NCBI GenBank assembly: GCA_001464235.1
Contig: LNFH01000266.1
Span: forward strand, 1 to 32,272
DNA length: 32,272 nucleotides
DNA from: Rhizobiales bacterium Ga0077556
GTDB taxonomy: Bacteria > Pseudomonadota > Alphaproteobacteria > Rhizobiales > Phreatobacteraceae
Direction: 5' to 3'
Numbering within the stretch: position 1 is the first letter of the stretch; every line of letters begins with the position of its first letter. Below the pieces are notes generated by a model. The model was not told the origin of the DNA and searched no databases. It saw only the letters and a program-made list of their open reading frames with translations. The translations under genes were made by a program, and so were the position numbers. This document shows positions 20,513 through 30,156 of the stretch, piece by piece.

Positions 20513-22642
20513 ATGGTGATCGGCGACATGCCGTCCCGGAGATCAGCCGTGTTCAATCGCCTCACCGTCAGCGGCCTCGTCAGGGCCGTTGTGTCCGTCC
20601 TCGCGCTGGTGCTGGTCGCCCAGCTTTCGTACGGGGCGTGGTCGTCCTGGACCCAGTATCGCAAGTCGCAGCGCATCGCGGCCGTGGTCGACACCACGAC
20701 CCACATGTTCACCGCGCTCCACAATCTGCGCGTCGACCGGTCGAACTCGCGGCGCGCCCTGATCCTCGACGACGTCCACCCGACGGTGCCGCGCACCATC
20801 GCCCCGCACCGCGAGGCCGAGATGCCGGCGCTGCGCGCGGCGCTCGCCACGCTGCGGACCATCGACTATCCCGGCGCCGCCGCGGCGATCTCGCAGCTCG
20901 ACCAGACGATCAAGCGCATCGACGAGATGCAGGCCGAGACGGCCCGCGCCATGGCCCAGCCGAAGGCGCAGCGCCGGGCGGGCATCGCCGACGAGTACTT
21001 CAACCTCACCGACGGCGCGATCAACCTCCTCGACCGCCTGTCCGGCGAGCTCACCAAGCTGATCAAGCTCGACGATTCTCTGATCGACCAGCTCATGGAG
21101 ATCAAGCAGAACGCCTGGATCGCCCGCCAGGCGGCTGGCGACACCTCGGTCTTCATCTCCAACCCCCTCGCCGGCCTGCCGCTGCCCGAGAACCCGCTGG
21201 TCGGCTACACGGTCCTGACGACGCGCATGGAGACCGCCTGGGCCGGCGTCGAGCAGCTGGCGGCGAGCCTCGCCCTGCCGCCGAGCTTCAACGCCGCCCT
21301 CCAGCAGGCCCGCAGCGGCTTCCTCGACCCCGAATTCGCCAAGGTCCGCCTGGCGACGCTCAATGCCCTGATCAACAAGCAGCAGCCCGCCTTCACCGCC
21401 AACCAGTGGTCGCTGATGGCGGTGCCGAAGCTCGGCACGATCCTCGCCGCCGCCGACGCCGCGCTGGACACCGCCCGCAGCCATTCGGACGCCTCCCGCA
21501 CGGCCGCATTCCGCAGCTTCGTCATGCAGGTGACGGCGCTGGGTCTCGCCCTTGCCTTCGCCGTCGGCGCCCTCGTCCTGGTGTCGCGCCGGGTCATCGG
21601 GCCGCTGACCGAGATCAAGGACTCCATGCTGCGTCTCGCCAACGGCGACACGACGGTGGAGAGCCGCTTCGCCTCCCGCCGCGACGAGATCGGCGCCCTG
21701 GCCGGCGCCATGCAGACCTTCAAGGACAACATGCTGGAGGCCGAGCGGCTGCGCAGCGAGCAGGGCGCCGCGGAAGCGCGCCTCGCCTCCGAGCGCCGCG
21801 CCGCCATGCTCCAGCTCGCCGACGCCTTCCAGGGCACGGTGGGCGGCATCGTCCAGACGGTCTCGCGCGCCTCCGCCGAACTGGAGGCCGCCGCCACCAG
21901 CCTGTCGAAGACCGCCGAGAACACCCAGGGCCTCGCGACCGTCGTCGCCTCCGCCTCCGACGAGGCCTCGGCCAACGTCCAGTCGGTGGCCGGTGCCGCC
22001 GAGGAGATGGCGAGCTCGGTCAGCGAGATCGGCCGTCAGGTGGAGGAATCGAGCCGCATGTCGGGCGAGGCGGTCAAGCAGGCCGAGAAGGCCGACCAGC
22101 GCATCGCCGAGCTCTCCCTCGCCGCCGGCCGCATCGGCGACGTGGTGAAGCTGATCACCGCCATCGCCGAGCAGACCAATCTCCTCGCCCTCAACGCCAC
22201 CATCGAGGCGGCCCGCGCCGGCGAGGCCGGCAAGGGCTTCGCGGTCGTCGCCTCCGAGGTCAAGCAGCTCGCCACCCAGACGGCGAAGGCCACCGAGGAG
22301 ATCGGCGCCCAGATCGCCACCATGCAGGCGGCGACGCAGGACTCCGTTGCCGCCATCAAGGAGATCGGCTCGACCATCGATCACCTCGCCGGCATCGCCG
22401 CGGCCATCGCCGCAGCGGTCGAGGAACAGGGCGCGGCGACGCAGGAGATCTCCCGCAACGTGCAGGAAGCAGCTCAAGGCACCGCCGAGGTCGCGAGCAA
22501 CATCGCCAGCGTCAACAGCGGCGCCGCCGAGACCGGCTCGGCCTCCAGCCAGGTGCTCAGTTCCGCCCAGTCCCTGTCCCGCGAGAGCGAGATCCTCCAG
22601 CGCGAGGTGGCACGCTTCATCGAGACGGTGAAGGCCGCCTGA
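20513..22642 (+). CDS. Methyl-accepting chemotaxis protein
   Basis: A 709-residue transmembrane chemoreceptor. TM1 lies at about 19-40. A roughly 300-residue periplasmic helical ligand-binding region follows, then TM2 (about 338-360) and a HAMP domain (about 361-413). The cytoplasmic signalling domain carries the conserved hairpin tip ([21 protein letters not shown], near 545-570). It relays ligand binding to CheA/CheW. The C-terminus ends ETVKAA, so no CheR/CheB docking pentapeptide is seen. The ATG at 20513 or one at 20528 may be the start. The ligand is unknown. Confidence 0.94.
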   Translation: MVIGDMPSRRSAVFNRLTVSGLVRAVVSVLALVLVAQLSYGAWSSWTQYRKSQRIAAVVDTTTHMFTALHNLRVDRSNSRRALILDDVHPTVPRTIAPHREAEMPALRAALATLRTIDYPGAAAAISQLDQTIKRIDEMQAETARAMAQPKAQRRAGIADEYFNLTDGAINLLDRLSGELTKLIKLDDSLIDQLMEIKQNAWIARQAAGDTSVFISNPLAGLPLPENPLVGYTVLTTRMETAWAGVEQLAASLALPPSFNAALQQARSGFLDPEFAKVRLATLNALINKQQPAFTANQWSLMAVPKLGTILAAADAALDTARSHSDASRTAAFRSFVMQVTALGLALAFAVGALVLVSRRVIGPLTEIKDSMLRLANGDTTVESRFASRRDEIGALAGAMQTFKDNMLEAERLRSEQGAAEARLASERRAAMLQLADAFQGTVGGIVQTVSRASAELEAAATSLSKTAENTQGLATVVASASDEASANVQSVAGAAEEMASSVSEIGRQVEESSRMSGEAVKQAEKADQRIAELSLAAGRIGDVVKLITAIAEQTNLLALNATIEAARAGEAGKGFAVVASEVKQLATQTAKATEEIGAQIATMQAATQDSVAAIKEIGSTIDHLAGIAAAIAAAVEEQGAATQEISRNVQEAAQGTAEVASNIASVNSGAAETGSASSQVLSSAQSLSRESEILQREVARFIETVKAA

Positions 22643-22661
22643 CGTTTTTTGCCTCCGTCGC

Positions 22662-22690
22662 GCCTGCCGTCACGCAGGCTTGATTGTTCA
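22662..22690 (+). terminator. Intrinsic terminator-like hairpin after the chemotaxis gene
   Basis: GCCTGC and GCAGGC form a six-base-pair stem with a six-base loop (CGTCAC), followed by TTGATTGTT. It lies 20 bases after the receptor stop codon and is the best terminator candidate for that gene. Confidence 0.5.
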
Positions 22691-22692
22691 GG

Positions 22693-22723
22693 GAACGGCC
22701 GCGCCACGATGGTGCGGCCGTTC
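22693..22723 (+). other. Strong hairpin between the receptor and DsbA-like genes
   Basis: GAACGGCCGC (22693-22702) pairs perfectly with GCGGCCGTTC (22714-22723). The inner bases add a G-U pair and three more pairs, leaving a 3-base loop. There is no T-run after it. It sits 20 bases before the DsbA-like start codon, so it could act as a 5' leader structure, an operator palindrome or a terminator lacking its U tract. Confidence 0.55.
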
Positions 22724-22743
22724 GCATGTCGGAGAACCGTTCC

Positions 22744-23436
22744 ATGGCCCTCACCCGCCGTTCCGCCGCCCTCGGCGGCCTCGCCGCCCTGACCGGGCTC
22801 GCCGGCCTGCGTCCGCTGGGCGCCCAGGAGGGGTGGTATGCGCTGAAGGACGAGGCAGGCCGGCCGATCCAGAACTTCCGCGTGCCCATCGAGCTGCAGA
22901 CCGAGATCATGGCGCTGGAGAACGGCGTCACCTTCGGCGCCCGCCAGGCCGATCTGACGCTGATCGAGGTCTACGATTCCAACTGCCCCTATTGCCGCAC
23001 GGCCGTGGCCGAGATGAAGCAGATGATCGCCCGCGACCGCGAACTCGCCGTCACGGTCATCAACGCGCCGAGCCTCGGCCTCCCCTCCGTCCTGGCGGCG
23101 CGGGTGGAATATGCCGTGAAGCTGCTCGGCGGGACGGACAAGGCCCGCGCCTTCCACGAGGCGTCCATGAGGACCCGCGGCGTTCTCGACGGCCGCCGCG
23201 CCCTGGAACTCGCAGCCGACATGGGCCTCGACCGGGCGAAGGTGGAGGAGATGGCCGACCGCCCGGAAACAGGCCAGGTCGTGGCGCGGGCGGTGCGCCT
23301 CGCCAATGCCAGCAATCTCGCCGCGACGCCCTCCTGGCTGGTCGCCGGCACCGCCGTCATCGGCTGGCCGGGACGTCCGACGATGGAGCGGATCGTCGCC
23401 GCCGTGCGCGATTGCGACAAGCCGGTCTGCGGCTGA
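22744..23436 (+). CDS. DsbA-family thiol-disulfide protein, exported
   Basis: A 230-residue thioredoxin-fold protein. The N-terminus MALTRRSAALGGLAAL carries an RR-type (Tat-like) signal ahead of a hydrophobic stretch and the GAQ cleavage region. The active site is C81-P-Y-C84 in SNCPYCRTA. The cis-proline follows threonine (T195-P196 in ATPSWLV). The helical insert between them fits DsbA-like and ScsC/BdbD-like proteins. It would act in the periplasm as a disulfide oxidase, reductase or isomerase. A start at 22726 would add six residues, but GGAGA 8 bases upstream favours 22744. It ends 3 bases from the convergent peptidase gene. Confidence 0.88.
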   Translation: MALTRRSAALGGLAALTGLAGLRPLGAQEGWYALKDEAGRPIQNFRVPIELQTEIMALENGVTFGARQADLTLIEVYDSNCPYCRTAVAEMKQMIARDRELAVTVINAPSLGLPSVLAARVEYAVKLLGGTDKARAFHEASMRTRGVLDGRRALELAADMGLDRAKVEEMADRPETGQVVARAVRLANASNLAATPSWLVAGTAVIGWPGRPTMERIVAAVRDCDKPVCG

Positions 23437-23439
23437 CGG

Positions 23440-24306
23440 TCAGGGCCGCCTGACGCTGGTGACCTCGCCGTAGGACTTGTCGCGGATGCGGGCGATGGCC
23501 CCGCTCAGCGGCTCTTTCACCACCATCATGTGGTGGCCGTTGGCGTGGAGCAGTTCGTCGGGTCCCGACACGATGCCGACATGGCCCTTCCAGAACACGA
23601 GGTCGCCGCGGGCAAGCGCCGCCACGTCGCCGGCGAACGGGACCGGCGTTCCGATAGCCTTCTCCTGCATGTCGGTATCGCGCGGCACGGGTGTGCCGCA
23701 GGCCTCGAACGCCGTCTGCACCAGGCCCGAGCAGTCGATGCCGAACGTGGTTCTGCCGGCCCAGAGGTAGGGCGTGCCGAGATAGGTCTCCGCCACCGCG
23801 ACGAAATCCTTCTCGACCTCGCCGATGGGGGCGAGATGGGCGGCGATGACGTGCGCGCCGGTGTCGGTGACGGCGAATTCGCTGGTCTCGCGCTCGATGG
23901 TCAGGAGGCTGTTGCGATGGGTCACCCAGTTCGGCGGCAGCTTGATGCTGGGGCCGGGATAGAGATGGGTGCGCGCCACCTTGACCCGGTGCGTGGCGGG
24001 TCCCCGCCGCGGCCGGAAGGCACCCGCGATGGCATAGCCGACATAGCCGTCGCGGTCAGACTGCACATAGGCGAAGCCGCCGTCCTCGTCATAGACCATG
24101 ACCTCCTCGCCGAGCAGCAGTTCGCTGTCGCGCGCCGCGTTCATCAGCCGGGAGGGCGCGAGCGGGACCAGCGGGAGCTCGACGCGCATGGGTCGCCCCT
24201 CGACGAAGCGGGCGCTCTCCACCTGGCCCTTCAGGTGGGCGGCGGCGAGGTCGGCGCGGGCGGGGGTCAGGCGGCGGTCGAGGCCGGGCGGCAGGGCGAA
24301 GGTCAT
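23440..24306 (-). CDS. NlpC/P60-family C40 peptidase with SH3-like domains
   Basis: A 288-residue cell-wall peptidase. The N-terminal 150 residues hold bacterial SH3-like segments (LLLGEEVMVYDEDGGFAYVQ). The C-terminal NlpC/P60 domain has the catalytic C192 in GIDCSGLVQTAF, H242 in WKGHVGIV and H254 in LLHANGHHM. Enzymes of this type cut peptidoglycan stem peptides such as D-Glu-diaminopimelate or recycle muropeptides. No signal peptide is seen, so it may act in the cytoplasm as a dipeptidyl-peptidase VI. A MarR gene lies 33 bases upstream on the same strand and may control it. Confidence 0.93.
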   Translation of the reverse strand: MTFALPPGLDRRLTPARADLAAAHLKGQVESARFVEGRPMRVELPLVPLAPSRLMNAARDSELLLGEEVMVYDEDGGFAYVQSDRDGYVGYAIAGAFRPRRGPATHRVKVARTHLYPGPSIKLPPNWVTHRNSLLTIERETSEFAVTDTGAHVIAAHLAPIGEVEKDFVAVAETYLGTPYLWAGRTTFGIDCSGLVQTAFEACGTPVPRDTDMQEKAIGTPVPFAGDVAALARGDLVFWKGHVGIVSGPDELLHANGHHMMVVKEPLSGAIARIRDKSYGEVTSVRRP

Positions 24307-24339
24307 GGGTGGAATGCTATCACGGTGGCGGTTAACGGC

Positions 24340-24690
24340 TCAGGGTGGCAGGAGGCCTGCCTGGCGGGCGACGAGGTCTCCCAGCCTCTCGACGGCGAGC
24401 GCGCCCTTCACCGTGCGCTGGATCACCACGTCGCGGCGATCGTTCTCGTCGCGGCGGCGTGAGACGAGCTCCAGCTTGCCCATGCTGTCGAGGGCCCGGG
24501 TGATGACCGGCTTGGTGACGCCGAGCTTCCTGGCGAGATCGCGCACGTGGTGCGGCGGCGGCTCGAGATAGATGGTCAGCAGGATGGCGAGCTGGCGCGA
24601 CGACAGGTCGGGCTCGCCGTCGCGCACCAGGGCCAGCGACACGTCGTGCATCAGCTTCATCGCCTGGGACGGGCGCAACGCGACGGCCAT
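24340..24690 (-). CDS. MarR-family winged-helix regulator
   Basis: A 116-residue transcription factor. The helix-turn-helix is in HHVRDLARKLGVTKPVITRALDSM and the wing in SRRRDENDRRDVVIQ. The N-terminus (AMKLMHDVSLAL) would form the dimer helix. It starts at ATG 24690. The frame is open upstream with no start codon, and ATG 24660 is a shorter alternative. It is encoded just before the NlpC/P60 gene and divergent from a YqaA-type membrane protein, so it may control either. A perfect palindrome GGGTTAACCC lies at 24792-24801 in the divergent gap. Confidence 0.88.
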   Translation of the reverse strand: MAVALRPSQAMKLMHDVSLALVRDGEPDLSSRQLAILLTIYLEPPPHHVRDLARKLGVTKPVITRALDSMGKLELVSRRRDENDRRDVVIQRTVKGALAVERLGDLVARQAGLLPP

Positions 24691-24791
24691 GGGGAACGCA
24701 ACCGGGAGACGCGGGAGGAACTCGTTTCGGACCCGTATTAAACGGCCCGCCGGCCCACTGTGCAAGCTCGCCCTGCCATGGCATGAGGCGA

Positions 24792-24801
24792 GGGTTAACC
24801 C
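24792..24801. promoter_or_regulatory. Palindrome GGGTTAACCC in the MarR/YqaA divergent gap
   Basis: A perfect ten-base palindrome 10 bases before the GTG of the YqaA-like gene. MarR proteins bind short palindromes near divergent promoters, so this could be an operator. It also overlaps the ribosome-binding area (GGAG at 24802-24805). A chance palindrome of this length cannot be excluded. Confidence 0.25.
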
Positions 24802-24811
24802 GGAGCGCCCC

Positions 24812-25285
24812 GTGGTCGCCGACCTCGCCACGCTGACCACCATGGCGATCGCCGCCTTTTCCGCCGCCACCCTCCTGCCCGGAGGGTCGGAGGCCGTCTT
24901 CGTCGCGCTGCTGGCGGCGGGCACCGCCAATCCCTGGGCGCTGTTCCTCGTGGCGGCTTTGGCCAACACGGCTGGCGGCATGACCAGCTGGTGGATCGGC
25001 ACGCAGATCGCCCGCGGCGCCGATAGCGAGCGCGGCCACGCCTGGATGCGGCGCTTCCGCCTGCCGCCGGAGAGCTTCGCCCGCGCCACCCGGCTCTTCA
25101 CCCGCTGGGGCTGGGCGACGCTGCTCCTGTGCTGGATGCCGGTGATCGGCGATCCCGTCACCCTGGTCGCCGGCATGGCCCGCTATCCCGCCCTGCCGAC
25201 GGCCCTGATCACCGGGCTCGCCCGCACCCTGCGCTATGCCGCCGTCTGGGCTGCGGCGGCCGGCATCATCGCCTGGTGGGGATGA
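24812..25285 (+). CDS. YqaA-type small integral membrane protein
   Basis: A 157-residue membrane protein related to the SNARE-associated/DedA-like YqaA group. Helices are visible at about 8-28 (ATLLPGGSEAVFVALL), 34-56 and 80-140. Motifs LPGGSEAV, NTAGGMTSWW and MPVIGDPVTLVAG are typical of YqaA, whose role is unknown. GTG 24812 is chosen because CGGAG lies 6 bases upstream and it gives the full first helix. ATG 24842 is an alternative that loses ten residues. It is divergent from the MarR gene. Confidence 0.85.
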   Translation: MVADLATLTTMAIAAFSAATLLPGGSEAVFVALLAAGTANPWALFLVAALANTAGGMTSWWIGTQIARGADSERGHAWMRRFRLPPESFARATRLFTRWGWATLLLCWMPVIGDPVTLVAGMARYPALPTALITGLARTLRYAAVWAAAAGIIAWWG

Positions 25286-25382
25286 GCCGATCGCGCCCCC
25301 GGCCCGCGCCACCGCCCCTGTACCTCACCTTTGAAATGCACTAATCACGGCCCGTTCCCCGTGACTGCGAGAGGCTATCGCG

Positions 25383-26345
25383 ATGCAGACCTACGACCGG
25401 CTCGTCACCGTCTTCGGCGGCTCGGGATTCGTCGGGCGGCACATCGTCCGCGCCCTCGCCAAGCGTGGCTTCCGCATCCGCGTCGCCGTCCGCCGCCCCG
25501 ATCTCGCCGGCCACCTGCAGCCGCTCGGCATGGTCGGCCAGATCCACGCCGTCCAGGCGAATCTGCGCTATCCGGATTCGGTGCGCCAGGCGGTGGCCGG
25601 CGCCGAGATCGTCATCAACTGCGTCGGCATCCTCTACGAGACCGGCCGGCAGAAGTTCGATTCCGTCCAGGCGCGCGGCGCCGCGACCGTGGCACGCGCC
25701 GCGGCCGAGGCCGGCGCCCGCCTGATCCACATCTCCGCCATCGGCGCCGATGCCGAGAGCGAGTCGATCTACGCCCGCACCAAGGCCGCCGGCGAGGCCG
25801 CCGTGCTGCAGGAGGTGCCGGACGCGGTGATTCTCAGGCCCTCCATCGTGTTCGGCCCCGAGGACGACTTCTTCAACCGCTTCGCCGGCATGGCCCAGAT
25901 GTCGCCGGTCCTCCCCCTCGTCGGCGGCGGCGAGACGAAGTTCCAGCCGGTCTTCGTCGGCGACGTCGCCGAGGCGGTGATGGCCGCCGTGGACGGGCGT
26001 ACGACGCCCGGCGCGGTCTACGAGCTCGGCGGTCCCGCGGTGAAGAGCTTCCGCGACCTCATGGAATTCGTGCTGGCCACGACCCAGCGCAAGCGGCTGC
26101 TCGTGCCGCTCTCCTTCGGCCTCGCGACGCTGCAGGCCAAGTTCCTCCAGCTGCTGCCGAAGCCGCTTTTGACCGAGGACCAGGTCGAACTCCTGCGCCA
26201 CGACAACGTCGTCGGCGCGGCGGCCAAGGCGGAGGGCCGGACGCTGGACGGTCTCGGCATCCACGCCCAGTCGGTGGAGGCCGTGGTGCCGACCTATCTG
26301 TGGCGGTTCCGCCGGCAGGGCCAGTTCACCGCGCCGGTCGCCTGA
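25383..26345 (+). CDS. NAD(P)-binding NDUFA9-like protein (complex I accessory type)
   Basis: A 320-residue extended SDR protein. The nucleotide site is TVFGGSGFVGRHIV (residues 9-22), followed by INCVGILYETG and HISAIGADAES. This resembles the complex I NDUFA9 subunit, for which alphaproteobacterial homologues exist. A role at the respiratory chain or in another NAD(P)H reaction is inferred from similarity. GAGAGG lies 8 bases before the ATG. It ends 6 bases before the convergent uppP. Confidence 0.9.
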   Translation: MQTYDRLVTVFGGSGFVGRHIVRALAKRGFRIRVAVRRPDLAGHLQPLGMVGQIHAVQANLRYPDSVRQAVAGAEIVINCVGILYETGRQKFDSVQARGAATVARAAAEAGARLIHISAIGADAESESIYARTKAAGEAAVLQEVPDAVILRPSIVFGPEDDFFNRFAGMAQMSPVLPLVGGGETKFQPVFVGDVAEAVMAAVDGRTTPGAVYELGGPAVKSFRDLMEFVLATTQRKRLLVPLSFGLATLQAKFLQLLPKPLLTEDQVELLRHDNVVGAAAKAEGRTLDGLGIHAQSVEAVVPTYLWRFRRQGQFTAPVA

Positions 26346-26351
26346 CCGGCC

Positions 26352-27155
26352 TCAGCGCATCAGGTAGAGCCCGACGAGGCCCGCCGAGCCGACGACGATC
26401 CGCCACACCGCGAAGAGCGTGAAGCCGTGGCGGCTGACGTAGTCGAGCAGGAAGCGCACGACGAAGAGCCCGGAGATGAAGGCGGCGACGAAGCCGACGC
26501 CGATCGTCGTGACGTCGGAAAAGTCCAGCACCCGGTAGTTCTTGTAGAGATCGTAGGCGAAGGCTCCCGCCATGGTCGGCATGGCGAGGAAGAACGAGAA
26601 TTCGGCCGCGGCGCGTTTGGTCGTGCCCATGAGCAGCGCGCCGACGATGGTCGCACCCGAGCGCGAGACGCCGGGAAAGAGCGCGGCGCACTGGCACAGG
26701 CCGATCTTGAAGGCCAGCCAGGGCGAGAAGCGGAAGGCGTTGTCCTCCTTCGCCTCGAGCTTCAGCCGGTCGACGACCAGCAGCACGATGCCGCCGAGGA
26801 TGAGGGCGACGCAGACGAGGTCCGGCCGCTCGAACAGCGCCTTGATGCGGCTGTGCAGCACTGCGCCGAGCGCCGCGGCCGGAAGGAAGGCGACGATGAC
26901 GGAGACGACGAAGCGCCGCGCCCAGGCATCGGTCGGCAGGCACAGCACGACGCCGAGCAGGCGGGAGAAATAGACCAGCAGGATCGCGAGGATGGCGCCG
27001 AGCTGGATCAGCACCTCGAAGGTCTTGCCGGTCGACTGGAAGCCGAGGAAATGGCCGATCAGGATGAGATGTCCGGTGGAGGAGACCGGAATGAACTCGG
27101 TCGCCCCTTCCACCACGCCGAGGACCAGCGCCTTGGCCAGATTGACGATGTCCAT
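26352..27155 (-). CDS. uppP: Undecaprenyl-diphosphate phosphatase UppP (BacA)
   Basis: A 267-residue inner-membrane phosphatase that recycles undecaprenyl diphosphate, the lipid carrier for peptidoglycan and O-antigen. The first active-site motif is [16 protein letters not shown] (residues 14-29), containing E16, E20 and H29. The second is [11 protein letters not shown] in the middle third, with the catalytic arginine. Eight hydrophobic helices are seen. Length is normal for the family, and loss would raise bacitracin sensitivity. [13 protein letters not shown] at 27155 is the expected start. It is convergent with the NDUFA9-like gene. Confidence 0.96.
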   Translation of the reverse strand: MDIVNLAKALVLGVVEGATEFIPVSSTGHLILIGHFLGFQSTGKTFEVLIQLGAILAILLVYFSRLLGVVLCLPTDAWARRFVVSVIVAFLPAAALGAVLHSRIKALFERPDLVCVALILGGIVLLVVDRLKLEAKEDNAFRFSPWLAFKIGLCQCAALFPGVSRSGATIVGALLMGTTKRAAAEFSFFLAMPTMAGAFAYDLYKNYRVLDFSDVTTIGVGFVAAFISGLFVVRFLLDYVSRHGFTLFAVWRIVVGSAGLVGLYLMR

Positions 27156-27436
27156 GATGACCCCGGTCGCCTCGAAACGGCCGGAACGCCGGCCTCTCGT
27201 CGTGTGATAGGCGCGACTGTCTTCATGTCCGGTTAAGCATGCGCCTCCGTGAAAATGCTGAGGCCCGGAGCGGGAGGCGGCGTTCACGCTCCATCAACCA
27301 TGACGGATCGTGAAGGCTCTCCGCCGAATCCGCCGGTTGTTTCGCCGCCCTCATGGCGCTATGCACCCGCCTCCCGCATTGTCATCGAAAAACCATATCG
27401 GGGCCCTCGATTGCGGGCCCTTCAGGTCTGGAGCGC

Positions 27437-28129
27437 ATGGGACTGATCCTCCATCATCGCTACTTCTGCCCGCATTCCCGCTTCGTGCGCCTCGTGCTCA
27501 CCGAACGGGGTTTCGAGGCGGACCTGGTCGAGGAGAGGCCCTGGGAGCGGCGCACCGATTTCCTCAGGATCAATCCCGAAGGCACCACACCCGTGCTGGA
27601 ACTGGCCGACGGGGTCGCCATTCCCGGGCCCGACGGCGTCGCCGGCTGGCTCGACGACACCGACACGCTTCCCGCCGGCCGCCGCCTCATGCCGGAGAGC
27701 ATCGCCCACCGCATCGAGGTGCGCCGGCTGATGCGCTGGTTCCACGGCAAGTTCTTCGAGGAGGTCTCGGGGCCGCTGGTCGAGGAGAAGATCGACAAGC
27801 GCTTCATTCCGGCCGAATACGGCGGCGGCGCGCCCAACACGACGGCGCTGCGCGCGGCGCGCGCCAATATCCGCTATCATCTGGCCTATGTGGGCTGGCT
27901 CGCCGCGCGCAACGACTGGCTCGCCGGCCCCACCATGAGTTACGCCGATCTGGCGGCCGCCGCGCATCTCTCGGTGGTGGACTATCTGGGCGAGGTTCCG
28001 TGGAACGACGACGCGGCGGCGAGGGACTGGTACGCGCGGGTGAAGTCCCGCCCGTCGTTCCGCACGTTGCTGAACGACCGCGTGGTCGGCATGCAGCCGA
28101 GCGCGAGCTACGCCGATCTCGACTTCTGA
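27437..28129 (+). CDS. Glutathione S-transferase family protein
   Basis: A 230-residue cytosolic GST-fold protein. The N-terminal thioredoxin-like domain has [18 protein letters not shown] and the glutathione-binding region [11 protein letters not shown] then [10 protein letters not shown]. The C-terminal half is all-helical ([30 protein letters not shown]). It may conjugate glutathione or act as a disulfide reductase, and the substrate is unknown. The ATG at 27437 is chosen because the family N-terminus begins there, although the frame is open earlier. Its stop codon overlaps the likely CTG start of queG. Confidence 0.92.
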   Translation: MGLILHHRYFCPHSRFVRLVLTERGFEADLVEERPWERRTDFLRINPEGTTPVLELADGVAIPGPDGVAGWLDDTDTLPAGRRLMPESIAHRIEVRRLMRWFHGKFFEEVSGPLVEEKIDKRFIPAEYGGGAPNTTALRAARANIRYHLAYVGWLAARNDWLAGPTMSYADLAAAAHLSVVDYLGEVPWNDDAAARDWYARVKSRPSFRTLLNDRVVGMQPSASYADLDF

Positions 28130-29238
28130 GCGATCCCGCCGCCCTGCGGCAGGCCATCGCGGCACAGGCCCGCGCCGAGGGCTTCGACGCCGTCGGCTTC
28201 ACCTGGCCTGACGCCATTGCCGAAGCCGGCCCGCGCCTGGCAGAGGCGGTTGCGGCCGGGCGCCACGGCTCCATGGACTGGATGGCGGAGACGCTGGAGC
28301 GCCGCTCCCATCCCAACGCCATGTGGCCGGACGGGCGCTCGCTGATCATGCTCGGCGTCAACTACGGGCCGGACGAGAACCCGCTCGACGGCCTGAAGGA
28401 CAAGGGCAGCGGCCTCATATCGGTCTATGCCCGCGGCGACGACTATCACGAGGTCATCAAGGCCCGCCTGAAGGCCTTCGCCCGCTGGCTGGTGGACGAG
28501 ACGGGCTGCGAGCTCAAGGTCTTCGTCGACACTGCGCCCCTCATGGAAAAGCCGCTGGCGGCCGCCGCCGGCCTCGGCTGGCAGGGCAAGCACACCAATC
28601 TCGTTTCCCGCGACTTCGGCTCGTGGCTCTTCCTCGGAGCGGTCATGACGACGCTGGAGATCGCCCCCGACGCGCCGGAGCGCGACCATTGCGGCTCCTG
28701 CACCGCCTGCCTGTCGGCCTGCCCCACCGACGCCTTTCCCCGCCCCTACGCCCTCGATGCGCGGCGCTGCATCAGCTACCTCACCATCGAGCACAAGGGC
28801 CCGATCCCGCGGGAGCTCCGCGCGGCCATGGGCAACCGCATCTATGGCTGCGACGACTGCCTCGCCGTCTGTCCGTGGAACAAGTTCGCCGAGACGGGCC
28901 GCAACATGAAGCTGGCGGCGCGCGAGCACCTGAAGCGGCCCGCCCTCGCCGACCTCGCCCGGCTCGACGACGCCGCTTTCCGCGCCTTGTTCACGAAGAG
29001 CCCGGTGAAGCGCATCGGCCGCGACCGCTTCGTGCGCAACGTGCTGGTCGCCATCGGCAACAGCGGCGATCCCGCCTTGGCGCCGGTTGCCGCGGATCTC
29101 CTCACCGATCCCGCGCCGGTCGTGCGCGGCGCGGCGGTCTGGGCGCTCGGGCGGCTCGACCCCGGCCGCCTTGCCCTCTCCCCTCCCGGCGGGGAAACCG
29201 ATCCGGACGTGCTCGCCGAATGGCCGCAGAGCCCGTAA
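28126..29238 (+). CDS. queG: Epoxyqueuosine reductase QueG
   Basis: A roughly 370-residue enzyme for the last step of queuosine tRNA modification, reducing epoxyqueuosine with cobalamin and two [4Fe-4S] clusters. Cluster cysteines are C189, C192, C195, C199 ([11 protein letters not shown]) and C242, C245, C249 (CDDCLAVC), with RCISYL adding another. D135 ([11 protein letters not shown]) is the likely catalytic acid. The C-terminus has HEAT-like repeats ([17 protein letters not shown]). The conserved N-terminus [20 protein letters not shown] starts at codon 2, but no ATG, GTG or TTG exists there. The CTG at 28126 overlapping the GST stop (CTGA) is the best start. ATG 28273 would lose 49 conserved residues. 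Confidence 0.93.
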   Translation: MSDPAALRQAIAAQARAEGFDAVGFTWPDAIAEAGPRLAEAVAAGRHGSMDWMAETLERRSHPNAMWPDGRSLIMLGVNYGPDENPLDGLKDKGSGLISVYARGDDYHEVIKARLKAFARWLVDETGCELKVFVDTAPLMEKPLAAAAGLGWQGKHTNLVSRDFGSWLFLGAVMTTLEIAPDAPERDHCGSCTACLSACPTDAFPRPYALDARRCISYLTIEHKGPIPRELRAAMGNRIYGCDDCLAVCPWNKFAETGRNMKLAAREHLKRPALADLARLDDAAFRALFTKSPVKRIGRDRFVRNVLVAIGNSGDPALAPVAADLLTDPAPVVRGAAVWALGRLDPGRLALSPPGGETDPDVLAEWPQSP

Positions 29239-29268
29239 GCTTCGCCCGGACATCAACGGCAAGCATCC

Positions 29269-30156
29269 ATGACGCATCTCCTCATCTTCGGTCTCGGCTA
29301 CTCCTCGCGCGCGGTCGTCAGGGCCGTCCCGCCCGGCATTACCCGCATCACCGCCACCGTGCGGTCGCCCGAGCGCGCCGCCGCCCTCTCCGCCGCACCC
29401 GTGGAGGGGCGGCAGGTCAGCGTGCTGCCCTTCGACGGCTCCGCCATGCCGGAGGCCCTCGCCGACGCCATCGCCACGGCCGACCACATCCTCGTCTCGG
29501 CGCCGCCCGACGCCTCCGGCGATCCCGTGCTGAAGGCCTGTTCGGGTGCGCTGGCCGCCCATCGGCCGAAATCCGTCGCCTATCTCTCCACCGTCGGCGT
29601 GTATGGCGACCATGCCGGGGGGTGGGTCGACGAGACCACCGAGCCCCGGCCCGCGAGCCCGCGCAGCTTCGAGAGGCTGGAGGCCGAGCGTGCCTGGCAG
29701 GCCTATGGCGCGGCGCACGGCGTGCCGATCGCCATCCTGCGCCTCTCCGGCATCTACGGGCCGGGACAGAACGCACTCGTCAACCTCGCCCGCGGCACGG
29801 CCCGGCGAATCATCAAGCCGGGCCAGGTCTTCAACCGGATCCACGTGGACGACATCGCCCAGGCGGTGCTGGCGAGCTTCGCCCGCGGCTATGACGGCAT
29901 CGTCAACGTCACCGACGACGAGCCCTCGCCGCCCCAGGACGTCATCACCTATGCGGCCGAGCTGATGGGCGTGGCGCCGCCGCCGGAGGTGCCCTTCGAG
30001 GAGAGCGGCCTGTCGCCGATGGGGCGGAGCTTCTATGGCGAGTGCAAAAGGGTCAGCAACATGAAGCTGAAGGGTGAACTCTTCGTTAAGCTCTTGCACC
30101 CAAACTTCAAGTCGGCGCTCCGGGCATTGGCCGCCGGGGGCGACGGCAGGCGCTAG
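29269..30156 (+). CDS. SDR-type NAD(P)-dependent oxidoreductase/epimerase
   Basis: A 295-residue extended short-chain dehydrogenase. The nucleotide-binding start is HLLIFGLGYSSRAVV, an altered GxGxxxR form as in YeeZ-like proteins. Then come VAYLSTVGVYGD with a catalytic-type Tyr, and ILRLSGIYGPGQNAL. It may act on a nucleotide sugar or small carbonyl. The substrate is unknown. It follows queG after 30 bases and is likely co-transcribed with it. Confidence 0.9.
   Translation: MTHLLIFGLGYSSRAVVRAVPPGITRITATVRSPERAAALSAAPVEGRQVSVLPFDGSAMPEALADAIATADHILVSAPPDASGDPVLKACSGALAAHRPKSVAYLSTVGVYGDHAGGWVDETTEPRPASPRSFERLEAERAWQAYGAAHGVPIAILRLSGIYGPGQNALVNLARGTARRIIKPGQVFNRIHVDDIAQAVLASFARGYDGIVNVTDDEPSPPQDVITYAAELMGVAPPPEVPFEESGLSPMGRSFYGECKRVSNMKLKGELFVKLLHPNFKSALRALAAGGDGRR

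Noticed and set aside
20543-22477. Minus-strand open frame opposite the chemotaxis receptor
   Set aside because: The receptor on the plus strand has TM, HAMP and signalling motifs. The opposite strand has only Gly/Leu/Arg-rich shadow sequence.
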